From: RYN-230 sp963704995
Lineage (GTDB): Bacteria > Actinomycetota > Actinomycetes > Streptosporangiales > Streptosporangiaceae
NCBI GenBank assembly: GCA_963704995.1
Contig: CAVPIM010000009.1
Span: forward strand, 620,001 to 684,000
DNA: 64,000 nucleotides
Reading direction: 5' to 3'
The position numbers and the translations under genes are program-made. Positions 8,508 through 17,930 of the stretch are shown in pieces. A model generated the notes under the pieces. The model made no database searches. It had not been told where the DNA came from and was given only the letters and a program-made list of their open reading frames with translations. How positions within the stretch are numbered: position 1 is the stretch's first letter; each line of letters starts with the position of its first letter.

Positions 8508-9671
8508 ATGCCGCATGACAAGATCAGCGCTGCCGCCCGCAAGCGCATGGCAGAAACCGGAGAGCCCTACGCCGCCGCCCGGCGCGCGGTGATGACCGAG
8601 CACCGGGCCAAGGGCCAGAACCCGTCTTCGAGTACGGGCTACACGCTCACGATGTCCGCCGAGATTCACGACTGGCTGGCTGACCTTCGCGGCAGCGACC
8701 CCCAGGCAGCCATGCGCGTAGCGCAAGCGCTGATCATGCTGATGGAGAAAGGTGCCAGCCTCGCAGATCCGCTGGTGGCCTCCACGGCAGATTCCTGGCC
8801 CGCGGCACTGATCCAGGCCCTCGACCGAGCCTATGCGGAGCGCCTGGAGCGGCTGACCGCCATGCGCGGGAACCAGGCCGACGCCGCCATCTTGATCAAG
8901 GACATCCAGGATCAGGTCGCCGCGCTGGAGACGGCGCAGGCGAAACTGGAGGACCTGCACCGCCGTGCGCTGGATGCAGGCAAGCCACAGGAAGCAACGG
9001 ACGCAGCGGACAAACTGGCCGCGCTGCATCAGCAGATAGCCCAGGCGCGCCGGCTGCTGCCCGGGGTGATCGCGGCCAGCCAGCGACTGAGCCAGGCCAC
9101 CCAGCGGCTCCAAGCCCGCGCCGAAGCGTGGCGGGCCCGGAAGGAAACCCTGAAGGCGAGCTACACCGCGGCATCCGGCAGCCTACGGGTCGGCGAGGCC
9201 ATCGCGGCCCTGAACCTGGCCGGTGATGACGGCGACCCGCAGCACGACGAAAGCGGGGAAGCGATCAGCACGGCGGCGGACGCCAGACTTGCCGAGCTCA
9301 CCACGCAGATCGAGCGGGAACTCGGCCAGGGGGCCTGGCCAGAAGGCCTGATGGAGCTACGACCCGGTGCACCGGCGCGCAGCGACACCCGCATCCTGTT
9401 CGCAATCGAGCCTCCCGGAACCGCGCTGCTCATCGCGGTGCTGGAGGGACCCGAAGTCGTAGAGGACCAGTTCCCCGAGGCCGTCATCGCATCCGCGGAC
9501 ATGCTCCGGCGGGTACGGGCTGGCCAGGCGCCCGAAGCAGCAGCCCACGCCTACGCGGACACCCGGTCATGGCTACACGAGTTCTATCCCGGCAACCTCG
9601 GCGACGCCAGCGCCGATCCAGCCCAGCCGCGCGACACGCCGGGGTCCGCCTTCTCCGGCGGATCCAGGTAG
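8508..9671 (+). CDS. Coiled-coil protein of unknown function, C-terminal HigB-like segment
   Basis: A 387-residue protein not assignable to a characterised family. The chosen ATG at 8508 begins MPHDKISAAARKRMAETGE, an N-terminal motif common in actinobacterial hypothetical and toxin-antitoxin-like proteins. The middle (about 90-230) is rich in heptad-like Ala/Leu/Glu/Arg and likely forms coiled coils. Residues about 293-355 (TRILFAIEPPG, then ADMLRRVRAG) faintly resemble the beta strands of RelE/HigB-type toxins. The final residues (GSAFSGGSR) and the stop codon lie inside an IS630 relic read in antisense, so the native C-terminus has been replaced. The function is unknown. Confidence 0.7.
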   Translation: MPHDKISAAARKRMAETGEPYAAARRAVMTEHRAKGQNPSSSTGYTLTMSAEIHDWLADLRGSDPQAAMRVAQALIMLMEKGASLADPLVASTADSWPAALIQALDRAYAERLERLTAMRGNQADAAILIKDIQDQVAALETAQAKLEDLHRRALDAGKPQEATDAADKLAALHQQIAQARRLLPGVIAASQRLSQATQRLQARAEAWRARKETLKASYTAASGSLRVGEAIAALNLAGDDGDPQHDESGEAISTAADARLAELTTQIERELGQGAWPEGLMELRPGAPARSDTRILFAIEPPGTALLIAVLEGPEVVEDQFPEAVIASADMLRRVRAGQAPEAAAHAYADTRSWLHEFYPGNLGDASADPAQPRDTPGSAFSGGSR

Positions 9672-9935
9672 AGCCCGACAACATCGCGGACTTTATCGAT
9701 GAACTGCGGGTCCGCCGATAACTTCCAGGTCTCCACGACGTGGGGCCTCCTGGAACCGGCCCCGCCACTTGCGGACCGTGTCCCGCGAGACACCCAGGTC
9801 AGCGGCCGCCGCCGTGACCGACTTGCCGTCTGCGCTGGCCAGCACGATCCGCGAGGGGTTTGGCTTTCCCTTCAATTTGGCCCTGGACGTCGTCCCTTTT
9901 CGCGCCAGACATTGCCAGATGTTTGCTGAACGTAG
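9647..9935 (-). mobile_element. IS630-family transposase relic, internally deleted
   Basis: Two pieces of an IS630-type transposase lie head to tail on the minus strand. The first (about 9911-9747) reads CLARKGTTSRAK through a helix-turn-helix ending VRKWRGRF. The second (about 9745-9647), in another frame, reads VETWKLSADPQFIDKVRDVV followed by GLYLDPPEKA. In intact relatives about 75-80 residues separate these blocks and the DDE catalytic core follows the second one. Here the spacer is deleted at about 9745 and the catalytic core is absent, so the element is dead. It overlaps the 3' end of the coiled-coil gene. Confidence 0.85.
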
Positions 9936-10097
9936 GTGACCTTCGCCTCTAGCCAATCGACTTCCCGGGAAGTAAGCCGGGGAAAGTACCCCCTAGGAGA
10001 TCGTCCTGAAAGACACCGGCATGCAAGTCTTTCGCTATTGGCCTCATTATCGTGGCGTGGGTGGAGGCCGCGAGCCTAAAAGAAGGAAGGAATAGTC

Positions 10098-10580
10098 ATG
10101 AATATCAAGCAAGGTATCCGCGCCGTCCTGGTTGCCGTGGCGGCGTCCGCTGCCCTCGTGCTCACCGGGGGAGCGGCGAGCGCGGGCACAGCGCCGGCTA
10201 GCCCGCCCCCGGGCATCCCGCTGGTGTCGGCACAGGTTACCGGCTGGTCGAACTTCCAATACCGGCCCGGTGTTATCTATGTCGGGCAGCGCGGCTTGCC
10301 GTTTGTTACCCATCTGTCGTGGCGGTACGGGAATGGTTACTGGAACTACGCGTCAGCGACGACTCGCACCGGAGAAATCGTCCTGTACTGGCCGCAGCCC
10401 GGTGTTCCCTCGTACCTGTGGCCGTACTCGACGCACTTCGTCTCGGTCTACCTGCACGCCCCGCTGACCCACAACGGCCAGCCGTACTTCAGCAAGATGC
10501 GGTGGACCTGGCACAACGTTCATGGTGTGCCAAAGGCCATGTACTGGCTGACGGTCGGAGGTGACTGGTCGCCCCGCTGA
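10098..10580 (+). CDS. Small secreted aromatic-rich protein
   Basis: A 160-residue protein with a clear signal peptide (MNIKQGIRAVLVAVAASAAL through ASA-G, about 1-30) and a strong AGGAAGGAA site before the ATG at 10098. The mature part has many Trp and Tyr residues (SWRYGNGYWNYASA, YWPQPGVPSYLWPYS) and no cysteines. The pattern suggests a compact beta-sheet domain that could bind carbohydrate or wall polymers, but no family is recognised. It is monocistronic, with a hairpin terminator 30 bases downstream. Confidence 0.75.
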   Translation: MNIKQGIRAVLVAVAASAALVLTGGAASAGTAPASPPPGIPLVSAQVTGWSNFQYRPGVIYVGQRGLPFVTHLSWRYGNGYWNYASATTRTGEIVLYWPQPGVPSYLWPYSTHFVSVYLHAPLTHNGQPYFSKMRWTWHNVHGVPKAMYWLTVGGDWSPR

Positions 10581-10610
10581 GTGCCGCCTAACTACCCATA
10601 CCCCGCAACT

Positions 10611-10636
10611 CAGGAACCCGCTACGTCGGGTTCCTG
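10611..10636. terminator. Hairpin downstream of the aromatic-rich protein
   Basis: CAGGAACCCG (10611-10620) pairs perfectly with CGGGTTCCTG (10627-10636) around a six-base loop. There is no T-tract. The position, 30 bases after a stop codon, supports a terminator role. Confidence 0.7.
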
Positions 10637-10723
10637 GCGTGTGCGGACAACTAGTGCGGCCCGGGGTTCCCCAAGGAGCGGCGGCTGGAGCCGCAGATCA
10701 CCATCGGCGTGCTCACTGTCCCG

Positions 10724-11170
10724 CTATGCGTCGTACTTATTCGGCCCAGGCGTCCCGGGAAGGCAGTAGAACACGATCAGCGTGATGGTGCCAATGACAG
10801 GGATGAAGCCGATGAGCCACCAGAACCCGCTCTTGCCGGAGTCGTGCAGCCGCCGGACCGCCAGGCTGAGAGTCCCGATGGTGACGATCGCATAGAAGAT
10901 GTACTGGATCGCGACGGCATGGGCTGCGTTCCCGATGACGGCGCCTATTATATCGATGATGATGGCGCCGAGGAAGACCCACCAGAATGCGGATCGTGAG
11001 GCGCGGCCGCTGAAGGTGACGATGTTCCTGAAACCCTCGGAGATCGCCTCCCCGAAGCTGACGGGCCCGCCCTGCAGGTAGCCCCGCTGGCTGGGGTCCC
11101 AGCCGCCCTGCGGTGGCTGCCCGTAACCACCTGACGGGTCCTGCGGGTACGGCTGGTAGGGGCTGCTCAT
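10724..11170 (-). CDS. DUF805 inner-membrane protein
   Basis: A 148-residue membrane protein of the DUF805 (YhaH-like) family. An N-terminal Gly/Pro/Gln/Tyr-rich cytosolic stretch (about 1-35) precedes the domain marker FRNIVTFSGRASRSAFWW. Three or four hydrophobic helices follow, with LAVRRLHDSGKSGFWWLIG between the last ones. The start is the ATG at 11170 with GGAGGATATTC upstream. Its role is unknown; phage-borne and conflict-associated relatives exist, and here it lies next to the TIR/SLOG pair on the same strand but 142 bases beyond it. Confidence 0.9.
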   Translation of the reverse strand: MSSPYQPYPQDPSGGYGQPPQGGWDPSQRGYLQGGPVSFGEAISEGFRNIVTFSGRASRSAFWWVFLGAIIIDIIGAVIGNAAHAVAIQYIFYAIVTIGTLSLAVRRLHDSGKSGFWWLIGFIPVIGTITLIVFYCLPGTPGPNKYDA

Positions 11171-11312
11171 GAATATCCTCCATTTTATTCCGCGGTTTTC
11201 AGCGGTTCCTGCTCCGGGAACGTTACCGATTCTCGCCCGGTTCGGGCCTTAAGGAAAGTATTTTGAGCGTTTTGGTGCTCCTTATGCGGCGAAGTGCATG
11301 GCAACACATTTC

Positions 11313-13172
11313 TCACGCTGCGGTGAGAACGCAGTCTGGGTGCGCAAGGGCCTCTGGCTGGCTCGTCATCCGCGGCCTAAACATAGCCCTGAGCGACCAG
11401 ACGGTCCAGACCGCGAGCCGGGGTAAGACGGTCTCACTGACGCCTCGGGGTTCCCGCTGGCCAGATCCGCCTCGTGGCCGGTGGCGGCCACCTGCGTTGC
11501 GTCCGTGGTGGCCTGGGGCAGGTGTGGCTAAGGTGATGAGTTCCACGTCGTGGAAGCGCATGACGCCGAACCAGTCACTGTTCTCCGCCCGCATCAGCTG
11601 CTCAGCGTCCGCCGCGATCTCGTGGATGACCGTGATCGAATCGGCGCGGCTCATGTCGGCCTCCAGCTGCCGCAGCAGCCCGGCCATGCGCTCGTAGCGC
11701 TGGCAGTGACGGCGGAACTCCGACTGGGTCCTGATCCCGTGCACGGCCGCGCCGATGGCCGGCACGCAGATCGACAGGATAATCAGCAGCAGGCCGAACT
11801 CGGTCGGGTCCCCGTGGTGCTCACCCCAGCCCAGCAGGTGCAGGAACGCGGCGACCGCGGTGATCAGGAACAGCACGCCGGTCGCCGCGAACAGCCGGGA
11901 GTCCCAGGCTCCCTGGCGCCGGGCGGTGCCCTCGTGGTACCGGATCTGCGCCCCGATCCAGTGCTGGCTGAGGTAGTCACGCAGCGCCGCGACGTTGGCG
12001 GGGCCGATGCGCACCTCCGGGCGGCGCGCGGTGATCTCCTCCAGCGCCCGCTGGATCCACACCTCGGTGGGGTCGGACAGGTACCCAGGCGGCTCGCGGC
12101 GCTCTCCCGCGCGGTCCCCCGCCCCGGCCAGGGCCAGGAAGTAGCCGGAGCGCAGCCGCTCGGCCAGGAAACGGTAGGAGATCCACCGGTCCAGCACCCG
12201 CAGGCGCCGGCTGACCAGCGGGGCGGCGACGAGCAGCACCAGCAGGACCACCTCCCCCGCGACGATCCAGGTCAGCTGGGGCCAGACGGTGACCTGGACC
12301 GCGACGACGACCACTGCGGCCGCCGCGGCCAGGAACATGGTCCAGTTCGTCAGCCGGAATATCCGCTCCAGGCGGGTGGCCAGCACGTCGGCCCGGACGA
12401 AGTACGGCGTGATCCAGCTGGCCACGCTCATGCAGGCCGGCGCGAGCGGGCCTGCCTGCGCGGACTCCAGCCGGTCACGTTCCGTGCGGGCCCGGGATGC
12501 GAACTCCGGGATGGCCGCCGCGTTGTACTGGCGGAACTCCCGCGCGGCCTGCTCGACCCGCGCGGCCCGCTCATGGTCGTACCAGTAGACGGGCGGGGCC
12601 GCGCCTGCCGTGGCTACCCACGCCACCGGCACGCCCTGCTCGCGGGCGTACGCCACGACGGTGGCGGTACCGCCGCGGCCGCGGGGCGGCGCCCCGTCCC
12701 AGAGCGCGATGAGCACGTCGGCCCGGTCCACCACGTGCCGGCCCGCCCGCTCGTAGGCCTCCTCGCGGCTGCGCCCCGGCCGGGCCTGCCAGACCGAGGC
12801 CGCCCGCCCGAGCAGCTCGGTGAACTCCGCTTTCGAGGCTTCCCCGGGGAAATCACTTAGGTACTCCGCTGGCGGCAGCGGCAGCACAGCCTCCAGCGAG
12901 GCGCCCGGCGCGGCCAGCACCTCGGTCGCCACCAGGCGGTCGGCCCCCTCGGCCAGCGCGGAGATGACCAGCAGGGCAGGCTCGGCCGCCGGGCCCAGGA
13001 ACCGTTCGATGACCCCCTGGATCGCGGCCCGGATGGCCGGGAGGAGCGCGGCCGGGTCGGTGAGCTGCCGGTGCCCGGTGACCCCGATGCGCAGCGAGAA
13101 CGGCAGCTGACCCTCTCCCGCCGGGGGCCACGCAGTATCCGCTGGCCCGGCCTCCACCAGGTGCCGGTTCAT
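11313..13172 (-). CDS. SLOG-domain protein with SLATT-like membrane region
   Basis: A 619-residue protein starting at the ATG at 13172, which overlaps the TIR gene stop as ATGA. Residues about 25-180 form a SLOG (LOG/DprA-like) Rossmann fold, shown by LRIGVTGHRQL, VISALAEGADRLVATEVL and a later IALWDG strand. SLOG domains are predicted to bind or produce nucleotide-derived signals. Four hydrophobic helices follow (about 300-350 and 470-525), ending with a RYERMAGLLRQLEADM and FHDVEL segment typical of SLATT/DUF4231 effectors, which are proposed pore formers. The last 70 residues are low-complexity and may be a frameshift artefact. With the upstream TIR gene it forms a likely anti-phage or suicide signalling unit; this is family-level inference. 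Confidence 0.75.
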   Translation of the reverse strand: MNRHLVEAGPADTAWPPAGEGQLPFSLRIGVTGHRQLTDPAALLPAIRAAIQGVIERFLGPAAEPALLVISALAEGADRLVATEVLAAPGASLEAVLPLPPAEYLSDFPGEASKAEFTELLGRAASVWQARPGRSREEAYERAGRHVVDRADVLIALWDGAPPRGRGGTATVVAYAREQGVPVAWVATAGAAPPVYWYDHERAARVEQAAREFRQYNAAAIPEFASRARTERDRLESAQAGPLAPACMSVASWITPYFVRADVLATRLERIFRLTNWTMFLAAAAAVVVVAVQVTVWPQLTWIVAGEVVLLVLLVAAPLVSRRLRVLDRWISYRFLAERLRSGYFLALAGAGDRAGERREPPGYLSDPTEVWIQRALEEITARRPEVRIGPANVAALRDYLSQHWIGAQIRYHEGTARRQGAWDSRLFAATGVLFLITAVAAFLHLLGWGEHHGDPTEFGLLLIILSICVPAIGAAVHGIRTQSEFRRHCQRYERMAGLLRQLEADMSRADSITVIHEIAADAEQLMRAENSDWFGVMRFHDVELITLATPAPGHHGRNAGGRHRPRGGSGQREPRGVSETVLPRLAVWTVWSLRAMFRPRMTSQPEALAHPDCVLTAA

Positions 13173-16010
13173 CGGGCACACCCCAGCTCGGACGGCGGGG
13201 TGGCCGAGATGTAGCGGCGCCATTGTCCCGGGGTCAGGCTGTGCCCCGAGGTGGCGCAGGCGACCTTGATCCACTGGGCGGGCACCAGGCTGAGCTGGGT
13301 GAGCACGCCCTCGCTGGAACGGCTGTTGCCCTCGGTTACCGTGACCAGGCTGCGGCCGCCGGGGGTGAACGCCATCGTGGTCTGCTGGTACGGCGAGGTC
13401 TTGGTGATGGGGAAGGCGCCCAGCACGTGCCCGGAGCCAAGGTCGGCGAGGACGCCGCGGCCGTCGGCCCGCTCGCCCGCGACCAGGACCTGGCCCGCCG
13501 GGCCGGGGCTGACCGCGATGTTCCCGTAGTTCCAGGGCGTCCCGGCCTGGACGGAGCGGATTACCCGCGTGCCGTCCGCGCCGCGCAGGTCGATGTCGCC
13601 ATTCTCCCGCTGCAGCACCAGGCGCGACCCGGAATAGGCCAGCTCGTAGGCCCTGACCCCGGGGACCTGCCAGGTCCGCCTGGTCCTCAGGTTCACGACG
13701 TAGACCTCCTGGTCGGATTGGTCGATGACCGCCGCCCGCGTCCCCGACGCGCCGATCGCGGCCTGGCGCTGGTACAGGCCGGCGTTCGGCGCGATGCCGG
13801 CCGGCCCGGGGACCAGGGCCCCGCCCGGGCCGGCCGCACCGGACGGGACCGGGCCGATCCAGATGGCCCCGGACGGGGCCATCGTGAACAGGCGGCGCCC
13901 GTCCGGGGACAGCGCCAGCCCCTGCGGTGGGTCAGGGTCCTGGCTGATCATGACGACACGCCCCTTTCCCCCGGCGGTCACGACCGACAGCGTGCGGCCG
14001 AAGGTATAGAGCCGGTTCCCGGCCGGGCTCCACAGCGGCAGCCCGTATTGCCCGGTCCCGCCCGTGGCGATCTTGGTGACCTGCCCGAACGACGAGCCGA
14101 GGCCCGCCCGCAGCAGCAGGTCCCCGTGGCTGTCGGTCAGTGCGGCCTGCCTGGCCGCCGGGCTGGATCGCCAGCCGGGGACCGGGGCAGACGCGGCCGC
14201 ACCGCCAGGGCATGGGGACCGGGGCCGCCTGGCCGATGCGGGAGTACTGCCCGAGGTTCCATAGCGTGAGCAGGTTCCCGGAGGCTGAGATCAGCCGGGT
14301 GCGACTGGTCCCGACGAAGGCCAGGGAGGTACTGAACAGCGGCTCGGCGCCCGGGTAGGACCGCGGTGCGCTGGCCGGCCGGGCGCCCCGGACGACGCGC
14401 GACACGTGGATGCCGCTGGCGTCCTCGGACGCGATCCACTGGCCGTCGTGGCTGATGGCCAGGGCCAGGGCCAGGCGCCCGCCGGGCCGGGCGTGGCCGG
14501 CCCGGCCCGGCCGCCGGGTGCTCAGCACCCGCAGGCTCGACCCGGCGGCCACATAGCTGTGCGTGAACAGCGTGCCGGCCGGCGACAGGGCGTAGGTGTA
14601 GGCCGGGTACCGGGACGGCCCGAACGTGTTGACGGCGGACCCGGCCGCGGTGAGGCCGGGCAGGGCGAGCCGCCGCCAGGAGCCATACCGGCCGTCGAGC
14701 GCGACCAGCTCGGTGTCGCTGGGCACGGCGAGGCTGGTGACCGCAGGCGGGCGGCCCCGGTGCCAGGTGCCGAACCCGCGCAGCGGCGCCTGCCGCCAGG
14801 ACCTGTCCGGCGTGCTCAGCACGTCCAGGTCGGGGAAGGCCGCGAAGGCGGCCACCCGGCCAGACGGCGATATCCCGGCGGCGGTGAACCGGCTCCCCTG
14901 CGGCGCGGCCCGGGACGCGACCACCCGGCCGCGGACCCACGTCCTGGCGGCCAGGCCCGTCGCGGCGGCCACGGTGCCCCCGTCCGCGCTGACCGCCACC
15001 GCGCTGACCGGCCCGGCCATCCGGCCGTAGCTGACCGGCCGGAACGTGGACAGGCTCCAGCCGCGCACCCAGCCGTTCCTGGTCCCGGCGACCACGGTCG
15101 CGCCGTCCGGGGCGACGGCGAGGGCCGAGACCGGGCCGGGAGCCTGCAGGAAGCGCTGTACCTGCGGGTCAGCCTGCACCGCGGCGAACAGGGCCGCGCG
15201 GGCCTGCGGGTTGCCGGGGTCGAGCCGGTAGGCCTGGACTGCGAACAGCTGCGCGAGGTCCGGGTGCGAGCTGGTCAGCGACACCGCCGTGGACGCCAGC
15301 AGGCCCGCGGTGGCCACGGTGTTCTCCTGGTCGGCGCGATCGCGCTGGGCTTTCGCGATGAACGCCGCGGTCAGCGAGAAGGCCAGCAGGACGGCCAGGG
15401 CGGCCGCGACCGAGACGGCGGCCTGCACGGTCCGGCGGCGGCGGCGGATGTGCTCCCCGATCAGGGTGTCCTTGGGCACGTGCCGGATGGCCGCGGCCAG
15501 GTCGGCCACGGCATCCTGCAGGCGCGGGTCCGCGGACCGGAGGCTGTCCCCGGCGTCCCGGGCCCAGCGCAGGTCCACCCAGCGCGGCTCCTGCGCGAAC
15601 GCGTGCCCGAGCGCCTCCGCCGGCAGCGCGGTGGTGGCGGCCCAGTCCAGGTCGCCCGCGGTCTCGTCCCAGACCAGCTCGCCCGCGGTCACCGCGATGA
15701 GCAGGTGGTTCACCGGGCGGTGCCCACGCCACCAGGAGATCTCCCGGGCCACCCAGCCGGACTGCGCCGACTCCGGGGAGGCCATCAGGATCAGCCAGCC
15801 GGAGCCGGCCAGCGCCTCCTCGATCGTGGTCCACAGGTGCGGTGAGGCAGCCAGGCTGGTCTGGTCCCGGAACACGTGCAAGGCGCGCACCCGGTACCAG
15901 GGCTTGGCGAAGTGCTCCAGCTCGGTCTGGAGCCGCGCGGTGACCGCGCCGTCGAGCTGGTGGCTGTAGGAAATGAAGGCGTCGTAGCCCCGCTCCTCGC
16001 CTGCCGCCAC
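13169..16010 (-). CDS. TIR-transmembrane-WD40-like beta-propeller protein (frameshifted)
   Basis: One gene of about 946 codons read in two frames. The first part starts at GTG 16010 behind GGGGGG. It holds a TIR domain (about 8-140) with YDAFISYSHQ and SGWVAREISWW, whose Glu is the likely NAD-cleaving residue. A basic stretch and one helix follow (about 195-220, AVLLAFSLTAAF), then propeller repeats such as GPVSALAVAPDGATVVAGT. Near 14200 the frame shifts; the second frame continues without a stop through LALSPDGRRLFTMAPSGAIW to the end, and its stop overlaps the SLOG gene as ATGA. The TIR domain would face the cytosol and the propeller would act as sensor. Whether the shift is real or an assembly error is open. 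Confidence 0.82.
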
Positions 16011-16082
16011 GTTCCCCCCGCTGCGGTGCGCCCAGCTTTCCCCTGTTCCACCCCTTTGTTACTAAGAGTGACAGAGAGGTTG

Positions 16083-17930
16083 CTACAGGCTACATGGCGT
16101 GCCGTTCAGGCTGAAGGCAGTGGGGGCGGCGTCGCTGCTGGTCCAGGTGCCCTGGAAGCCCAGGGAGACCGCGGAGCCGGCCGCGATCCTCGCGTTGTAG
16201 CTGGCGTTGGTGATGGACACCGCCGCCCCGCTCTGGGTGGCCGACCCGCTCCAGGCGTTGGTGATCTTCTGGTCGCCGGGGAAGGTGAAGGCCAGCGTCC
16301 AGCCGTTGATCGCGGACGAGCCCGGGTTGGCGATGGTGACGCTGGCCACGAACCCGCCCGCCCACTGGCTCTGGGTGCTGTAGGTGACCTGGCAGCTGCC
16401 GCTGCTGGGGGTGGTGCTCGGCGTCGGAGTGGGCGTGGGGGTGGGGGCTGGGTGAGCCCGTCGGCGTGGGGGTGGGCGTGGGCGTGCCGCCGCCCCCGCC
16501 CGAGCTGGCCGGGATGACGTAGGTGACCAGCGAGCGGGCCGGGATGGTCGCGCTGAACGCGCCGCCGCTGACCGTGGTGGCGCCCTGGGCGGCGGTGTCG
16601 CTGGAGGCGTTGGTCAGGTACGGCGTGACCGTCGCCCCGTCCGGGGTGCCGGTGCCGGACAGTGAGTAGGTGATGGGGTCGGCGCTGGCCGCGGTGTTCA
16701 GCGCGACCACGGCCACCGAGCCGTCGGTGTTCCGGAACGCGGTCAGGTCGACCGCGCTGTTGGAGCTGGTCGCCCCGATCCGGACCGCGCCGGGCCGGAC
16801 GTACCGGCTGTAGTTGGCGAACGCCCACAGCCGCCCGGACGGGGCGACCGTGGAGCCGTTGATCTGGATGAGGCCCTCGTTGTCGCCGTTCTCCGACGGG
16901 GTGGTGCTGCCCCACCAGTACAGGAACGCACTCAGGTTGGCCGCGGTCAGCCCGGTGTAGATGTGCTGCGCCCAGGTCAGGCCGGAGGCGCCGGTGCCGT
17001 CGTCCCAGGCCGGGTCCCAGGTCTCGAACGTTGACCACTCGGTCTGCCAGGCCGGCCTGGTCCAGCCGGACAGCGCCGAGGCCGGGGCCTGGGTGTAGCC
17101 GTGGCTGGTGAAGACCGCGGTATCGGCGCTCGCCGTGGGGTCGGACTCGATGGCGCTGGCGTACTGCTGCGCGTAATCCCAGCCCTCAGTGGCGCAGCAC
17201 TCCATCTTGACCGGCAGCCCGGACGAGGCCAGGGCCGGGCCGAGCACGTCCAGGAAACCGGCCGTCTGCGCCGGGCTGAGCTGCATGCTGTCGTAGCTGG
17301 TGGACAGGTTGGCCTCGTTTTCCGGGCCGATATAGGTCAGCGGGTCCCCGGCGGCCGCGTAGTCCCTGGCGTACTGAACCAGGTAGTTCGCGTACGCCTG
17401 GCGCCAGTCACCGCTGGAGCAGGTCGCACCGGCCAGGCCGCACACCGCGCCACCGTTGTCCGCCGAGTCGTTGGTCTTCATGAACGGCGGCGCGCTCCAT
17501 GCGTCCGCGAACACGTTGGTCACCCCGTAGTCGGCCTTGATCTGCTGCGCGAACCACAGCTGGCCCGCGTCCTGGCTGATCGAGGCCAGCGACGCGTAGG
17601 CGGGCGCCGCGGCCGGGCTGGCGGGCGCGGACGGCTCGATGGTGCTGCCGGAGTCAGCGCTGATCTCGTTGCGCAAGATGGTCAGCCCGGCCCCCGAGAC
17701 CGGGCTGTACAGCAGGCTCAGCGCCTGCTGCTGCACGGACGCGGACGCGTTCATCACCGTCTGGGCCTCGCCGAACGCCTCGGACGCACCGAACCCCGTC
17801 ATGGTCTGGTACTCGTGGCGCCGTTGATGGTCGCGGTGTCCGCGGCGGCGGCGGGCCTGGACACCGCGACCATTCCCGCGGCGATCAGCGCAAGCGCCGC
17901 GGCGACCGGGAGGATGGTTCGGCGGTTCAT
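16083..17930 (-). CDS. Secreted GH30-CBM2 glycoside hydrolase (two frameshifts)
   Basis: A secreted hemicellulase, probably a xylanase or related GH30 endo-enzyme. It starts at the ATG at 17930, overlapping the GH5 stop as ATGA. The signal peptide (MNRRTILPVAAALALIAAGM to AAAAD) is followed by one apparent missing base near 17815, after which GH30 reads on from YQTMTGFGASEAFG. The acid Glu lies in GPENEANLS and the nucleophile in WQTEWSTFE. A GH30 side beta-domain follows. In the Pro/Thr linker near 16440 a second indel restores the frame for a C-terminal CBM2 (SCQVTYSTQSQW to LNGTPCSL). Both shifts sit in short repeats or C-runs, so assembly error is likely. Confidence 0.85.
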
